A DNA stretch of 64,000 nucleotides, taken from contig OX345636.1 in assembly GCA_947044365.1 (NCBI GenBank), positions 19,198,548 through 19,262,547 of the forward strand, in the 5' to 3' direction. Positions within the stretch are counted from its first letter, which is position 1. Every line of letters begins with the position of its first letter. Made by a program: the position numbers and the translations under genes. Positions 20,216-31,700 of this stretch are shown in pieces. Source of the DNA: Petrosia ficiformis (Eukaryota > Porifera > Demospongiae > Haplosclerida > Petrosiidae). The notes below the pieces were generated by a model, which had not been told where the DNA came from, did not search any database, and was given only the letters and a program-made list of their open reading frames with translations.

Positions 20216-20402
20216 TTGCCATTATAAACGTTTTATGTCAATGATCTTCTAACATGTTTTTCTCAGCACCCTTTATGAACAAACTGACTTCATTTGATGA
20301 AGTAATTCCTATTAGAATATAGCTATTACCCTTAGATTTATGTTTGTATTATTAAATTTTCTTAAATAAATTTTAATAGTTCTCATTTTATAATCACCTA
20401 GC

Positions 20403-20828
20403 TATAACATAGTCCCACCTAGCCAGCCCCGCCCCTCTAAACAAGGGAGAGGGTCTCTTGTATATAGCTATTGTGCGTCTTGTTCTGAGAGCTTCCAGAT
20501 TTCCGGGTAGAACTCAAGTAGCTGTTAAAAAGGTGTTGCCCACATGATAAATAAAATGGAAAAGGAGCTGCAATCTCTGAAGCTATTTGTCTCTCTGGCT
20601 TAGTCTTCAGTGTACAATTCGTTAAATTTACCTGACAGAGCCAACAAGACATGGTTGCAGTATTTCTCTCAAACCTACTGGTAACATGCATGTGAGCAAC
20701 ATTTTCTTAACAGCTACTTGAGTTCTACCGGAAATCCGGGGGCTCTCAGAATGAGATACACAATAACTATATAGCAGACCCTCTCCCTCATTTAGAGGGG
20801 AGGGGTTGGCTACGCGAGACTAGTTATA
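20403..20828. mobile_element. Foldback element with about 125-bp inverted arms
   Basis: The left arm (20403-20531) and right arm (20706-20828) are inverted copies. Shared parts include CCCCTCTAAA, GGGAGAGGGTCT, ATATAGCTATTGTG, CTGAGAGC, CCGGTAGAACTCAAGTAGCT and TTAAAA. The arms are diverged by scattered mismatches. The roughly 175-bp loop has no transposase. The transcribed strand would form a very long hairpin. Confidence 0.85.
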
Positions 20829-20956
20829 ACACCTTTCACATCTAGTTATAGCTGAGTCAGCACATTCTACGTGATGTTAACGTTGTTGATTTAAAACTGT
20901 GCTATTATCTTAGCAACCACTTAGCAATGGTATACAAATAATTTGATATAAAATTA

Positions 20957-23900
20957 TTATACTATTCTGTGACGCATCTTGAATATCAAAATAGTGTATG
21001 TGAGAAACATAATAATAATTAAACCTATTGCAACCCATAGCTGAATCTGAGATTCCAAGAAGATTGCAAAAAGAAACCCTATGGTGAAACCAACAGCTGA
21101 AACCATTCGTAATACACTGTAAGCAGCTTCTTGTTTGTTTGGGAGAAGTATACCAACTAGGCCTGATAAATGAGAAAGAAAACACAACAAATAAATATTC
21201 TTTAATTTCTCTCTTTTCAAATTGTTTTTTTTAACAAGGGTTCGAATTATAATTATTTTAATTGCCAAGGATTTTGCCGTTCAAAACATCATCAGTGAAC
21301 AACAGTAAGAGGGATGATAGTAGACTTTTGTTTTATATTCATCATTCATTTACAAACTCTTAACTCCTTTCAACCTTGCCCTGGTAAATGTCAGATACAG
21401 GAGCGCAGGAGGAAGGTAGCAAAGGTAATGAAGTTTGAGGGAAAAATTTAACTAATTAATTATTCATGAGGGGGATGTCATTAGGCTCCATTCAAATTCC
21501 AGTCTGTTTGTGGTATCATGACACAGTTGGAAGCAGTAGGTGAGGATGTGGAATATTATAGTGAAACGTATTTATAACTTATGATTTTAAAAATGAAAGA
21601 GCATGTAAGGATATCAAAAACAAAAAAGCACAGAAACAGGAAGGGGTTAGTACTTTAGCAAATAAATTAAACTAACCACTTCCACATAATTAATACACTC
21701 GCAGTGCAGAACCCTCGCTTCAAGAGTGATTTGGAAAACAAGAATGATTCAGTTACTGCCAAGGAAATAACTGCAGACAATATTTGAATGTAATACAATT
21801 ATTACACTGAGATTATATTATATTTATGTGTGTGTGTGCATTACAACTTACACTCCAAGTCCTACTAGTACACTGCAAAAAGAGTTTGGTTATTTCAACC
21901 AATCAGTTGGTTACCTCAATTGCTGCCATTTTAATATTATGCCTTTCCACACCATAATGATGTTGAAAGGCAAGTCAGTTTACTTTTTTAGTGCTGAAAT
22001 GTTGTGTTCACAATTACTCTGTAAACCAATAGTGGAAGATGACTGATATGATATCAGTAATTATGTAAACTTATAGTGTGGAATTACTGACTTATAAACT
22101 GTGAATCATGACTAATTTACTTGTCATTGTGAACAACATTCCAACACCAGTAGTTAAACTGGCCTACCCTTCAACACCTCAATTCAACAGTAATGGGATA
22201 TTTGAAATGTAATTGAGGTAACCAACTGATTGGTTGATATAACCAAACCATTTTTGCAGTGTATAAGATTAGAAATGCCGTGCTAAAATCCAGACGTGAA
22301 GAATTTAGAAAAGCTTTAATAACATGGATGAAATGAAATGGGTGGAGCTAAAAATTGACAGTCATGGCAGAAAGCTTAGAGCCAGCTCAAAGTTGTAGCA
22401 GCCACTAGTTCAATTGTGCTTCATTTCCAGCTGTGATTGGACAGCAATAGGCTTCAAGCAAGATGAGTTGTGTTTCAGTGAACTCTTTTGCTACCAGACC
22501 TTTTCTGAAAGTTGTTAAACGGCAACCATGAGTTACAAAACTTGTCATAACTTTAAAATAAAAAGGTTTTAGCAAAAGCCTATTGTTACTTTTGATCCTT
22601 GTATAATTTGTAGTCTGCTAGTATTGTCAAAGTGCTAATGTTCATAGGTTTGCTGGAATTTTGACAGAATGATTACAGTAACCCTCTGCTCCACCTACAC
22701 AGGCGAAGGTTAACAAGTATAACTAGAGTATAAAAGAAAGTATACTTACATAGGTTATGTGGAAGTGGTTAGTTTAATTTCATTGCTAAAGTACCATTCC
22801 AATCTTGTTTTTGTGATTTTTCATTTTTTATGTCCCTACATGCTCTTTAATTTTTAAGAATATATATTATTCTTGTGTCACATACACACTGCATATGCTG
22901 GGAAGTTGCATCATTCCAGAAGCTCGGTCATTTAATGGGCATAGCAGGTAAATGGAAACGTACTGAAGTACTAGCAGGTTGAATTCAACTTGTGCAAACT
23001 GCTGTTGTAGCCAAAATACAATTCAAAGCTTATACTGTTAAAAAGTAGGAATGGAAATCAATTAACTATATATAATAACTGTGTTGTCGGGTTTCAGACA
23101 TGAGAAAGTCATCAACAATTATTAGTGGTCATTATTATAGAAATTCTTTTCTCAAACATATTTTATTCTCCCTGTAACTCACTTGGGGGTATTGAGTTCC
23201 ATATTCCTTCGCATGCTCCCCATCCAAAAAGAATTAGAAATGATGCAACATAACTTGGTTCTCTGTCCCACAAAATCAAAAATATCACTATACCAAGATT
23301 AATAGCCATAAATGTGTAAACAATGAAATACTGTGGAATATATTTCACAAGGCGACCAGCCGTGAATGCTGTCAGAGCAGCACCAAAACCAAATGCCATC
23401 TGTGTAAATCCAATCCAGTGAACTCCAACACAGTCTGAAATATACACCTATGCATGTTAAAAAAAATAATCCCGTTAGTGTCACAATGACCAATCATAAA
23501 CTCTACTATATATAAACAAAGTAAAGCCTGGTTCAACTAATTTTGTTGGTTGTTATATAAAATGTATGTTTTCAATTACTAAATAATATTATGTTACTAA
23601 TCATTATGATGGAATGCAAATTTACACATAATAATTATCATCTTACGATGGTGGTACGGTGGCGTTAATGATATTCATAGCTAAACAGTTTTTTGTTATT
23701 ATCATTTATCAACTGCTTTTGACATTCAGAACACAATATTACTGTGTTGAAGTTTGTTGTTGGTAAAAATGTCAAGTATTTTGCATGTTACATTCAAGAA
23801 TTAAGATTGTCAGCAGAACCATCCACAAAGGTATCCACAAAGGTACATTTTCGTCGAGAAACAAACAAGAGAAAGACAGGAGAATTACTGTGTTAGGTTA

Positions 23901-25728
23901 CACCACCACAATCTGAAATACAACAATGGCCTTTTTCTTATATCTACATGTATTTCTGTTCCAGAGATATTGTAAACGATCATTCTTGTTTCTCAACAAG
24001 ATTTAGCAAAATCGGGAAAATGGCTTTGTTGTTTTGTAGAGACCCGTGTAACAAAAACATATTCAAAATTTCAAAGCTGTACTGATTATATATTAGAGCT
24101 AAGAAACATTTACCTGAGTACAACCTGCTGATTTTACTTCATTATAGCAGATATTTAATGCATTTCTGTATACACATAGTATTATACTGCAACCAAAAAA
24201 TGAATTTTTAAAAAATGAATAATTAATAGGTAATTATATGGTTTCTCACTTCCACTGTACCACCACCTTAAAGCAGCGTGATGATCATATTGCACTGATT
24301 TGATATGCAACTAAATTGTAATAACCAATCAGAACTTGTTACAACCAGAATTATTACTCTGGGGAAGGAGAAGCAATGGGAAGCACTAGAACATTGTCTA
24401 TACTATCATTCTGCTTATGACTTTCCTGTGCCCTTAATAAACTCATAAATCGGCATAGAATACAACAATCTCAAAGTAATATTATTATATTTTTAAATCT
24501 TCATACGTGGCATACCTATTACATTGCTATCCCCACCTTCCCCTCTCAAAGAAAAATACTTTCAATCCTGGATAAAACCCTAACTACTGTAGTACAACAA
24601 TCAATGTCCTTCTTTGAAATGTATATTAAATGAAATCAGAGATTGTTTGTATTACTAACATACCTTTGCAAATTGACCAAGGCCAAATGAGACTACGAAC
24701 CCATCAAACCCCATCATTGGAGCAATAAGAATTAATTTCCAGTTCAAAAACATTTTAAACGTAGCAACAAACGGTTTCTTGAAATATATTTCATACATTT
24801 TAGAGACTGAGAGGAACCTGGTGTCCACACCAAGATGGTCCACAAAAGATATCAAAATAACTATAGCCACAATATCAAATACAACATAAACTGACAGAAG
24901 GATGTACAAATACAAGCGATCAAAGTTCATGGCTTCAGTGTTATTGCATATATCACCTAGAGATGTATCTAAAATGGATGTATTCTCCTGGCGTCCATTT
25001 AATAGGATTACTGATGAAGCTAAATTTGCTGGAATATAGGATAACTTATAGAACATTGCCAGAATACCTGTGAATAATGACACAAGATATGCTGAATTTT
25101 CTTTAAGAGCTGGTGCACATTGAATTGCTATTGTAGTAATATGTGTATTCAGTGAAGCCAACAAAGGTCCAAATACTATTCCAACACACACTGATCCAGG
25201 TATCAAAGTATACCAGTGTGGATAATAGTTACTACTTGTATATAATGTGAATCCTACATAGCATACGATAAGTGTATACTTGGTACCAAATAAACGAATA
25301 ACTGATGAACTGTAGAAGCCAGAAAAAATGAAAATGCCATAAAGAATGCACAGTGATGCAAGCCCCAAGCCATCATCATCATTAACACTGCTTTGTAGAC
25401 CAACAACCGCCAAATGCACACTGAAAAGTATCATATAGGATACTGAAATACCGAACAGATTTTTGTATGCCTTGGCTTTTGGACTCCAAGAGCAACAACG
25501 ACAAGTAGCTCTCTCTTCCGAAAGTAATGAAGGTTTCTGTTCGCCATCTTGCATTAAATCTCTTAGCTCTTGAGGAGTAGGTAACTCACACTGTCTTCTG
25601 ACGTCGCAGAGACTATTAGAAATTTTGAAACCACTCATTGTCAATCTCTTGATCTCCTCCGCAGATTTCCACGTGCCACGCCTACGTTCCACGTCCATGG
25701 CCACACCTACGCTCGTAGGTGTGGCCAT
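20957..25728 (-). CDS. UNC-93-like multi-pass membrane protein (MFS superfamily)
   Basis: Reverse-strand exons 25728-24664, 23447-23183 and 21162-20957 join in phase to 511 residues, close to usual UNC-93 length. The first about 80 residues are a soluble N-terminus (ELPTPQELRDLMQDGEQKPS, then a CRCC cluster). Membrane spans follow, starting AYKNLFGISVSYMILFSVHL, the family's signature 'N-L-x-x-x-S' entry helix. Exon 2 has DCVGVHWIGF and FGWGACEGIWNS; exon 3 has LLPNKQEAAYSVLRMV, matching the conserved KEAAF/Y-x-N-R segment. UNC-93 proteins regulate two-pore potassium channels in C. elegans, and vertebrate UNC93B1 escorts Toll-like receptors. Which role applies here cannot be told, and resemblance is closest to the UNC93A type. 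The start codon lies in a hairpin shared with the divergent EamA gene's promoter. Confidence 0.85.
21696..21735. repeat. Relic end of foldback family J
   Basis: ACTCGCAGTGCAGAACCCTCGC matches the end of the foldback element at 28974-29232 (ACTGAAGTGCAGAACCCTCGC). The other end is not evident. Confidence 0.45.
21871..22261. mobile_element. Tc1/mariner-type MITE with about 52-bp inverted ends and TA duplication
   Basis: The left end CACTGCAAAAAGAGTTTGGT continues through ACCAATCAGTTGGTTACCTC. The right end is its inverse (GAGGTAACCAACTGATTGGT ... TTTTTGCAGTG). TA flanks both ends (21869-21870 and 22262-22263). 391 bp with no transposase. It lies in the second intron of the UNC-93-like gene. 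Confidence 0.9.
22450..22715 (-). repeat. Interspersed repeat family H, further copy
   Basis: Contains AAGGTTTTAGCAAAAGCCTA, TTGATCCTTGTATAATTTGT and the end CTGCTCCACCTACACAGGCG. These are shared with 10638-10848 and, inverted, with 13247-13500. It lies in UNC-93 intron 2. Confidence 0.65.
23643..24271. mobile_element. TTAA-type MITE family E, copy 1
   Basis: The right end is GTACCACCACCTTAA and the left end (T)TACGATGGTGGTACGG, inverted to each other. It matches, in reverse orientation, the element at 40066-40701 through CGTGTAACAAAAAC...TTCAAAATTTCAAAGCTGTA, GGTTGTACTGAGGTA-like and TATAGCAGA blocks. The left TTAA has decayed to TTAC. It sits in UNC-93 intron 1. Confidence 0.75.
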
Positions 25729-25740
25729 GAACGTGGAACG
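25685..25740. promoter_or_regulatory. 27-bp-arm hairpin covering the UNC-93-like start codon
   Basis: Arms 25685-25711 and 25714-25740 are inverted copies with a single mismatch and a 2-base loop; the inner part reads CCATGGCCACACCTACG. The right arm contains the UNC-93-like initiator ATG (minus strand, 25728-25726). The left arm encodes codons 6-14, including a second in-frame Met. The mRNA would fold so that the start codon is base-paired. Whether this tunes translation is inference. Confidence 0.75.
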
Positions 25741-25787
25741 AGTACGAGACTTGTGGTGAGGTGGTCAGGTGGATAATCAATAGTCTC
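25729..25787. promoter_or_regulatory. 59-bp divergent intergenic region (likely bidirectional promoter)
   Basis: Only 59 bases separate the ATG of the minus-strand UNC-93-like gene from the ATG of the plus-strand EamA gene. Both 5' UTRs must either overlap or be very short, or the genes start inside each other. No TATA box is evident. Confidence 0.6.
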
Positions 25788-28700
25788 ATGACTCGAATGT
25801 TTTCAACTGAGCAAGTGGAACAGATCAACAATTCTTCATACAATTTTTCTCCTCTTATTTTGTTTATTATTTGTTTCGTAACACTAATATCTGGAATGTC
25901 TGTACTCAGTCACCCAAGAAAGAATCGTTGTTTCAAGTGTTGGCAGGCAGGAGTCCCTCCAGCCTGGGTAGTATGTGTGGGATTGGTAGTGGTACAGGTA
26001 AATACGTGATCATGTGTTAGTCATGTGATATGTTGGTATTATTTTTTGTACTGTAGCTAGGATTTGGGTTGTATCCTGTGGTTGTAAAGAAATTTGCAGA
26101 TTCAGAAGATTCAAAAGCAGATCCACTCATCCTCAGTTTTTACAGGTGTGCCTTTATGAATTAGGTTAACTGACGACAGTCTCATCAACCAGCCCAGCCC
26201 ATCATCGTAAAAGGGAGGATCTGGACAATTCACAACTATTGATACTATTAGTACCAATTACATTCACTTATCATGTACTACGCAGCTTTGGTAATTATAC
26301 AAGGTTAAAATGGTGGCTGATGTGTAGGATTTAGCTGTAATAAATCTGAGTTAACTTTGTAGCTGTAGTGAAAAAAAAACAAGCTTTTGTTAAGGAGAGA
26401 AATTTCTTCCTACTTGATTTTCAAAGTCTCTCTGCTATAGTGTATTACATGTACTTGTATTCCTAAAGTAGATAAATGTTCTATAGTGATGGTAGTATCA
26501 CTGTTTGTTTCTCTGATGGAAGTATATCAGTTATTGACACATTAATTAATCTTGTGTAGCTTTCTTCATGTGGAATGTGTTGGTGATTATTTGTGTTACA
26601 AATCAGTAGTTATACTTTGACTAGACCCTTCCTTTACAACAAGGTGGCTGGCTGGCTTGTGAGACTTGAGGTTTGCTAAGAGATTTGAATTGACTATGTC
26701 CTTAATCCTATTGTTTAGGGTATGGTGTCGAGTTTCAATTGTAATTGTAACTGTAACCTACTCAAACCTCACCCACCTCCCACAAAACAAACTCAAGTGT
26801 AAACTTGTATGTCAAGTGATAGTGCTGTTGCAAGTTTATTTGTGGTAGTATTTTCCACAGATATGTATTTTAGTGTTCACATTTTCATATAAAAAGAGTG
26901 AAGTATTGACATTTTAGGTTTAAGACAAGACCCTTTTGCTGAAATCAGATCCTCATTAGAACTATATAATCATTCACTCAGAACACTAGTTCCAGTAGTA
27001 TACAACAAGTTTGTTCAAATAATTATGAGTGTGAGTACGACCTTTCTGCCACAATAAAGGGTTACACTCTTGCAAACTGATAGCTTCCTCTAAGATGCAT
27101 ACACATTGAATTCTCTTTCAGCTTATCTGAAGATGTATAGTTGTATCAGTGTGAGTATCCTGAAGTTAACGTTCCAAATTTCCAATCTTCTGATTTTCTT
27201 ATTTGGAGCTGGGCCTGCATATCTGGATTTTGTAGAGTCTGGCTAGTAACAAGTACTCTCAAGTTCTCAACCTGACTAATGTCTTCCTTTCTGATTAGTT
27301 CCACCAATGCAGTGTTAACATCTGTTTTCATATTGAGCCTTGTTATCTTCACTATTGAAAGACAGTGACTTGAATCTAAGTAAGTAGCGATTCTCAACAG
27401 TCAACACTGCTTGAATGTTGTCATCCTGACATCTCTTTCCAGGTATGTTTTGACAGTATGTTTGAGTTCTTTAACTTGGCAAGAGTCATTATCAATACCT
27501 TTCAGAGTCTTAATTATTCAAGATGTTGTGTAAAAATGACATAGGAAAGTAGCCATTGTCTCAGTATAACTGCAGTTTAGGTTCCGTAATTCCTGCTTAC
27601 GCCATTGGTCAGCAGTACAAGACTACTTAACTATGCACGTTACAGACACAAGTATATATGTACATGTACCTGCGAAAACTGGTTTTATGGATTGTGATCT
27701 TCTTAGATCTAGTTCCCCTTCTAGTCATGACAGACATAAGACCATCTAGAACGTTTTACAGCAACATTTTTTAGGGATCCCAGAGAGCCCCATCCCCTTG
27801 TATACACAATTATGATATTATGTAATAATCATGTGTATTCTATGGTTCACAGAGATTTGTGCTGCTTTCCAGTACTTTTCTTGTGTGCATTTGTGGCTGA
27901 ACGAAAGTTTCCTATTCCCTCACTTAGAGAACTAGTGGTAAGAACAGAATCCTGTCTTTATTACTCATTCAAGTGATTTTTAATGACATTAGCTCTTCAT
28001 CTTGTTTGGACTTATTGGAATGTTTGGTAATCAGGTAAAGTTACCAATTAATTCTGTGCTACTAATTGCATGTCCTTTTTCTCTAGTATTTGTACATACT
28101 TGGAGTTTATAAGGCGGGTCCTAATATAGCATCAGCATTTCAAGTAAGTTGTCATGGTGATGTGTGGTTTATCCTTCCTTTATTCATTGTTTAGCCTACT
28201 ATTCCAGTGTGGACTGCAGCATTAGCCATTGCAACATGCACTGAAAAGATTTCTTCTCCAAGAAAAGTAAATATATAAGTGTTTTAAATATGGCATAAAT
28301 GAATGTTAATTTTCCACATTCCAATGTTTGGGTAACTTGAACAAATGAACCTTGAAAGGTTCGCTAATTTAACCCTTTACACCCCAGTCCCATAAATAAA
28401 CTGGTTTGTATTCAAAATTAAGAAATGTGTGGATGGATGGACTGTATAATAACTAACTTCAGCTTTATAACTCTCATTTTATAAGACTACAGATCCTAAC
28501 TTCCTTTATTGGAAGATGAGTTGTTAAGAAAGCCATACATGTAGATGTAGAAGTTATCAGTAGGAAAATAAATAGCAAGACGAGTGATTAAATGTTTAGT
28601 AGTCTCAAGGATAATGGCCACACCTTTACTTAACCCCCATAACTTCCACATTGTACACAACACTTTTAACTTAGTTAGACACAGCACCTCCCAACAAAGT

Positions 28701-31700
28701 CATAAATACCAAAATGCTTCGTTAGTTGGAGAAAAGCAGCAAGGTGAGTGTTTGAAAGTGCAGTGATCAGTGCAAACAGCCACACTTGACGTCTTTGTCA
28801 ATTCAATCACTTATTGGTTACTCGATTGTTGCACTAGCTTAAAGCACATTTAGTATACTGACTTGTGTAAAAATTTGGTTGAAAATATCCAAGGACTTAA
28901 AAAATGCAACCATTAATACATTTGATGTCAATGGGAGTTACAGATGTTAATAATTATTGATAACTACAAGTAATGAATGCACTGAAGTGCAGAACCCTCG
29001 CTGTAAAAAAATTACATTAATAAACATTTAAAGTAAAGTCCTAGGATAAAAAAGTTCAGGCATTTTTTTATCCCTAGAACAAAATATTGCGGGGGACAAA
29101 AAATTGTGTAACAGATCGATTTGTTGTGTGTGTATGTGATATGAGTCTAAGTTGAGTTGAGAAGAATGAAGAACTTTAAATGTTTATTAATGTAAATTTT
29201 TACACTAAGGGTTCTGCACTTCAGTGCATTCATTGAACATGTTCACAACATGCAGTCAAGCACATGTTTGTTTCAGCAAAAAATAACAAAAATAATTTTA
29301 ACCATAATTAATAGTTAATTAAGTGAAAGTGAATAAATGAAATGATTGTGATTTTAACCAAAATTAATAATTAATTGAAATTTGAATCAAAATAACACGA
29401 AAGACAGCCCTGAGTCAGTAGTTCATGACCTTGAGATGGAACGTATCATGTCATAAGGCTAAAAGGTGGACATGTTAGTAATGCCATCTTGGTAATCTTG
29501 GTGTCTTCGTTACAGCACAGTTTATGTACAATGTCACCAGTTGCTGTTAATGACATTGGTGATGGCATTTCAGAAGATTTGACAAGAATATGAGTAGTGA
29601 GAAGTGTTTCACAGGAGTTGGTATTTGCATCATTCAACATTTTGTCACTCACCAATTTCAGGGTATGTACTGTCGATTCCGACCACTACCTTACTGTTAC
29701 AGTTAAGACATTTCTTGAGTTCATCAAGGTACTTCACTCCTAAAATCCGTACATTGTGTAATTGATGGTGACTAAATGTATCTGTATCAGAACTATCTTC
29801 TGCAACATCTCCAATGTCAATGTCAGAAATTTCATCTATGGTTGAATCACTGAACAATGTTGAGAGATGGAGTTTTCCGTTGAATTCTTTCACAATAAAT
29901 CTGTTCACTAGTGTAGCAGTGATGAGTTAGAACTGGATACCAAATGTTGAGAAATGATTGAGAGGAGCGAGAAGGATAACGAAGTAAGCACACGAGGCAA
30001 AACTATAATGCGCATGCGCAACGTACAGAGTGAGTGAAAATGGCGGCTGAGGAAAGTCTATCGATTCCATGAAAGCTGGAGATCGTCATTTCATTTGTCA
30101 ACGAGATTATCACAAATCGTTTAAATCTCGGAATTATCAGACTCTAGCGTTTGGAAAGCAGTGTCAATGAACCAGTAACACCAGGTATTTGCAAAGATTA
30201 CGTGGTAACACACAGACAGACACACACAAACCGATTACTATAACCCTACGCGCTCGGGTTAATAATTATTATTAATTTTTAATTATACCATTTGAAAGGA
30301 ACTTTTATGCTTCAAAATATGGCTTAAAGTTTTGAATATCAAATATTCATTTATCCCCTAGTTTTAAAAAAAATTGTAATTATTATTATTTTGTTTCCCA
30401 CAGCTACCATTCTGGGCTAAATTCATTGGTGTTTTGCTTGCTGCTGGTAATATATTTTACCTACCTCTATGTTCTATATAATTATACTGTTTTTATTTGT
30501 CTTACATGTAGGTGGTGCAATAGAAATCACATTAACAAGAGAAAGTCAATCGGGTGAAGGAACTCAAAGCAAATTAGAACATATATTAGGTTACATATCC
30601 TTATTTGGTAATACTGTATGTATGGTGAGTTATACAGCAACATGTGTTAAAGTTATTGGAATATTCATCTATTCTATAGGCTATATATGTTATTTTACAA
30701 AAACGATTTATTTTTGACAAGCCAGAAAGTAAGCATTGTGTGTGTGTGTGTGTGTCTGTGTGTGTGTGTGTGTCTGTGTCTGTGTGTGTCTGGGTGTGTG
30801 TGTGTGTCCATGCGTGTGTGCGCATGCTCATAGGCAATTTTGTTGAACCACCCAATTATAATTATCTATAAACATTACTATTTATGAAGTGTTGTTTTAA
30901 GTTTGACAAAAATGACAACTTTCATTTATATGTCAAACGTTTAGTTTAGTTATGGTAAAGATTATAATTACTTAAAGTGTTTTAGTTTTAGTTAACTAAG
31001 TAAAAGTGCTCGTTACTGGCCAATTTTCATTTTAGTTTGTTATAGTTAATACAGTAGACCTGTGATTTAGTTAATGCCTTACTAAAAAGAGTTTAGTTAT
31101 AGTTAACTAAAACTCTATGTTTACATGTATGAACATAATTATACTAAAGTTACTATTTTTAGTTAATTTGTATCCTTATATTACATTTCAACAGGTAAGT
31201 GGAAACAATACCCTGTTGCCATAACAGCATACAGTTACTTCTTTGGTGCCATATTCATGGGTATATGTTCTCTACAATATGTGACGACCCCTGAAAATAG
31301 AGAAAAGTTTAAAATACCTCCACAGGTAAGATAAAATGAAATAATGAATATTGCTTCCCACTAATTTATTTGCTTCCTGTCCTACAGACATTGTATGCAT
31401 TGGTCTATGCTATTTTTATAACTTCTGCTCTGTGTTATCTGCTAATTACATGGGCTAATTCTCAATTGTCATCAATTATTGTTACTGCCTTTTGGCCTGT
31501 ACAGGTAAATGTGTGTGTATGTGTGTGTGGAGAGAATTATATAATTACATGTGCCACTTTAGGTTCTCGTTGCTGTACTTGCGTCTTGGTTAATACTGGG
31601 TATTCAATTTGCACCATTGGTATGTATGTACATGTATGTGTTTATATTAATATCCCTGCAACTTCCTCTTCCTTTCTAGCAATATCTAGGAGCTGTTATG

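Noticed and set aside
27146..27397. 83-codon minus-strand frame with ordinary amino-acid composition
   Set aside because: No recognised motif, no neighbouring exons, and inside an intron of a well-supported gene. Left as a note only.
30601..30855. Thr/His-rich minus-strand frame
   Set aside because: Antisense reading of the TG microsatellite.
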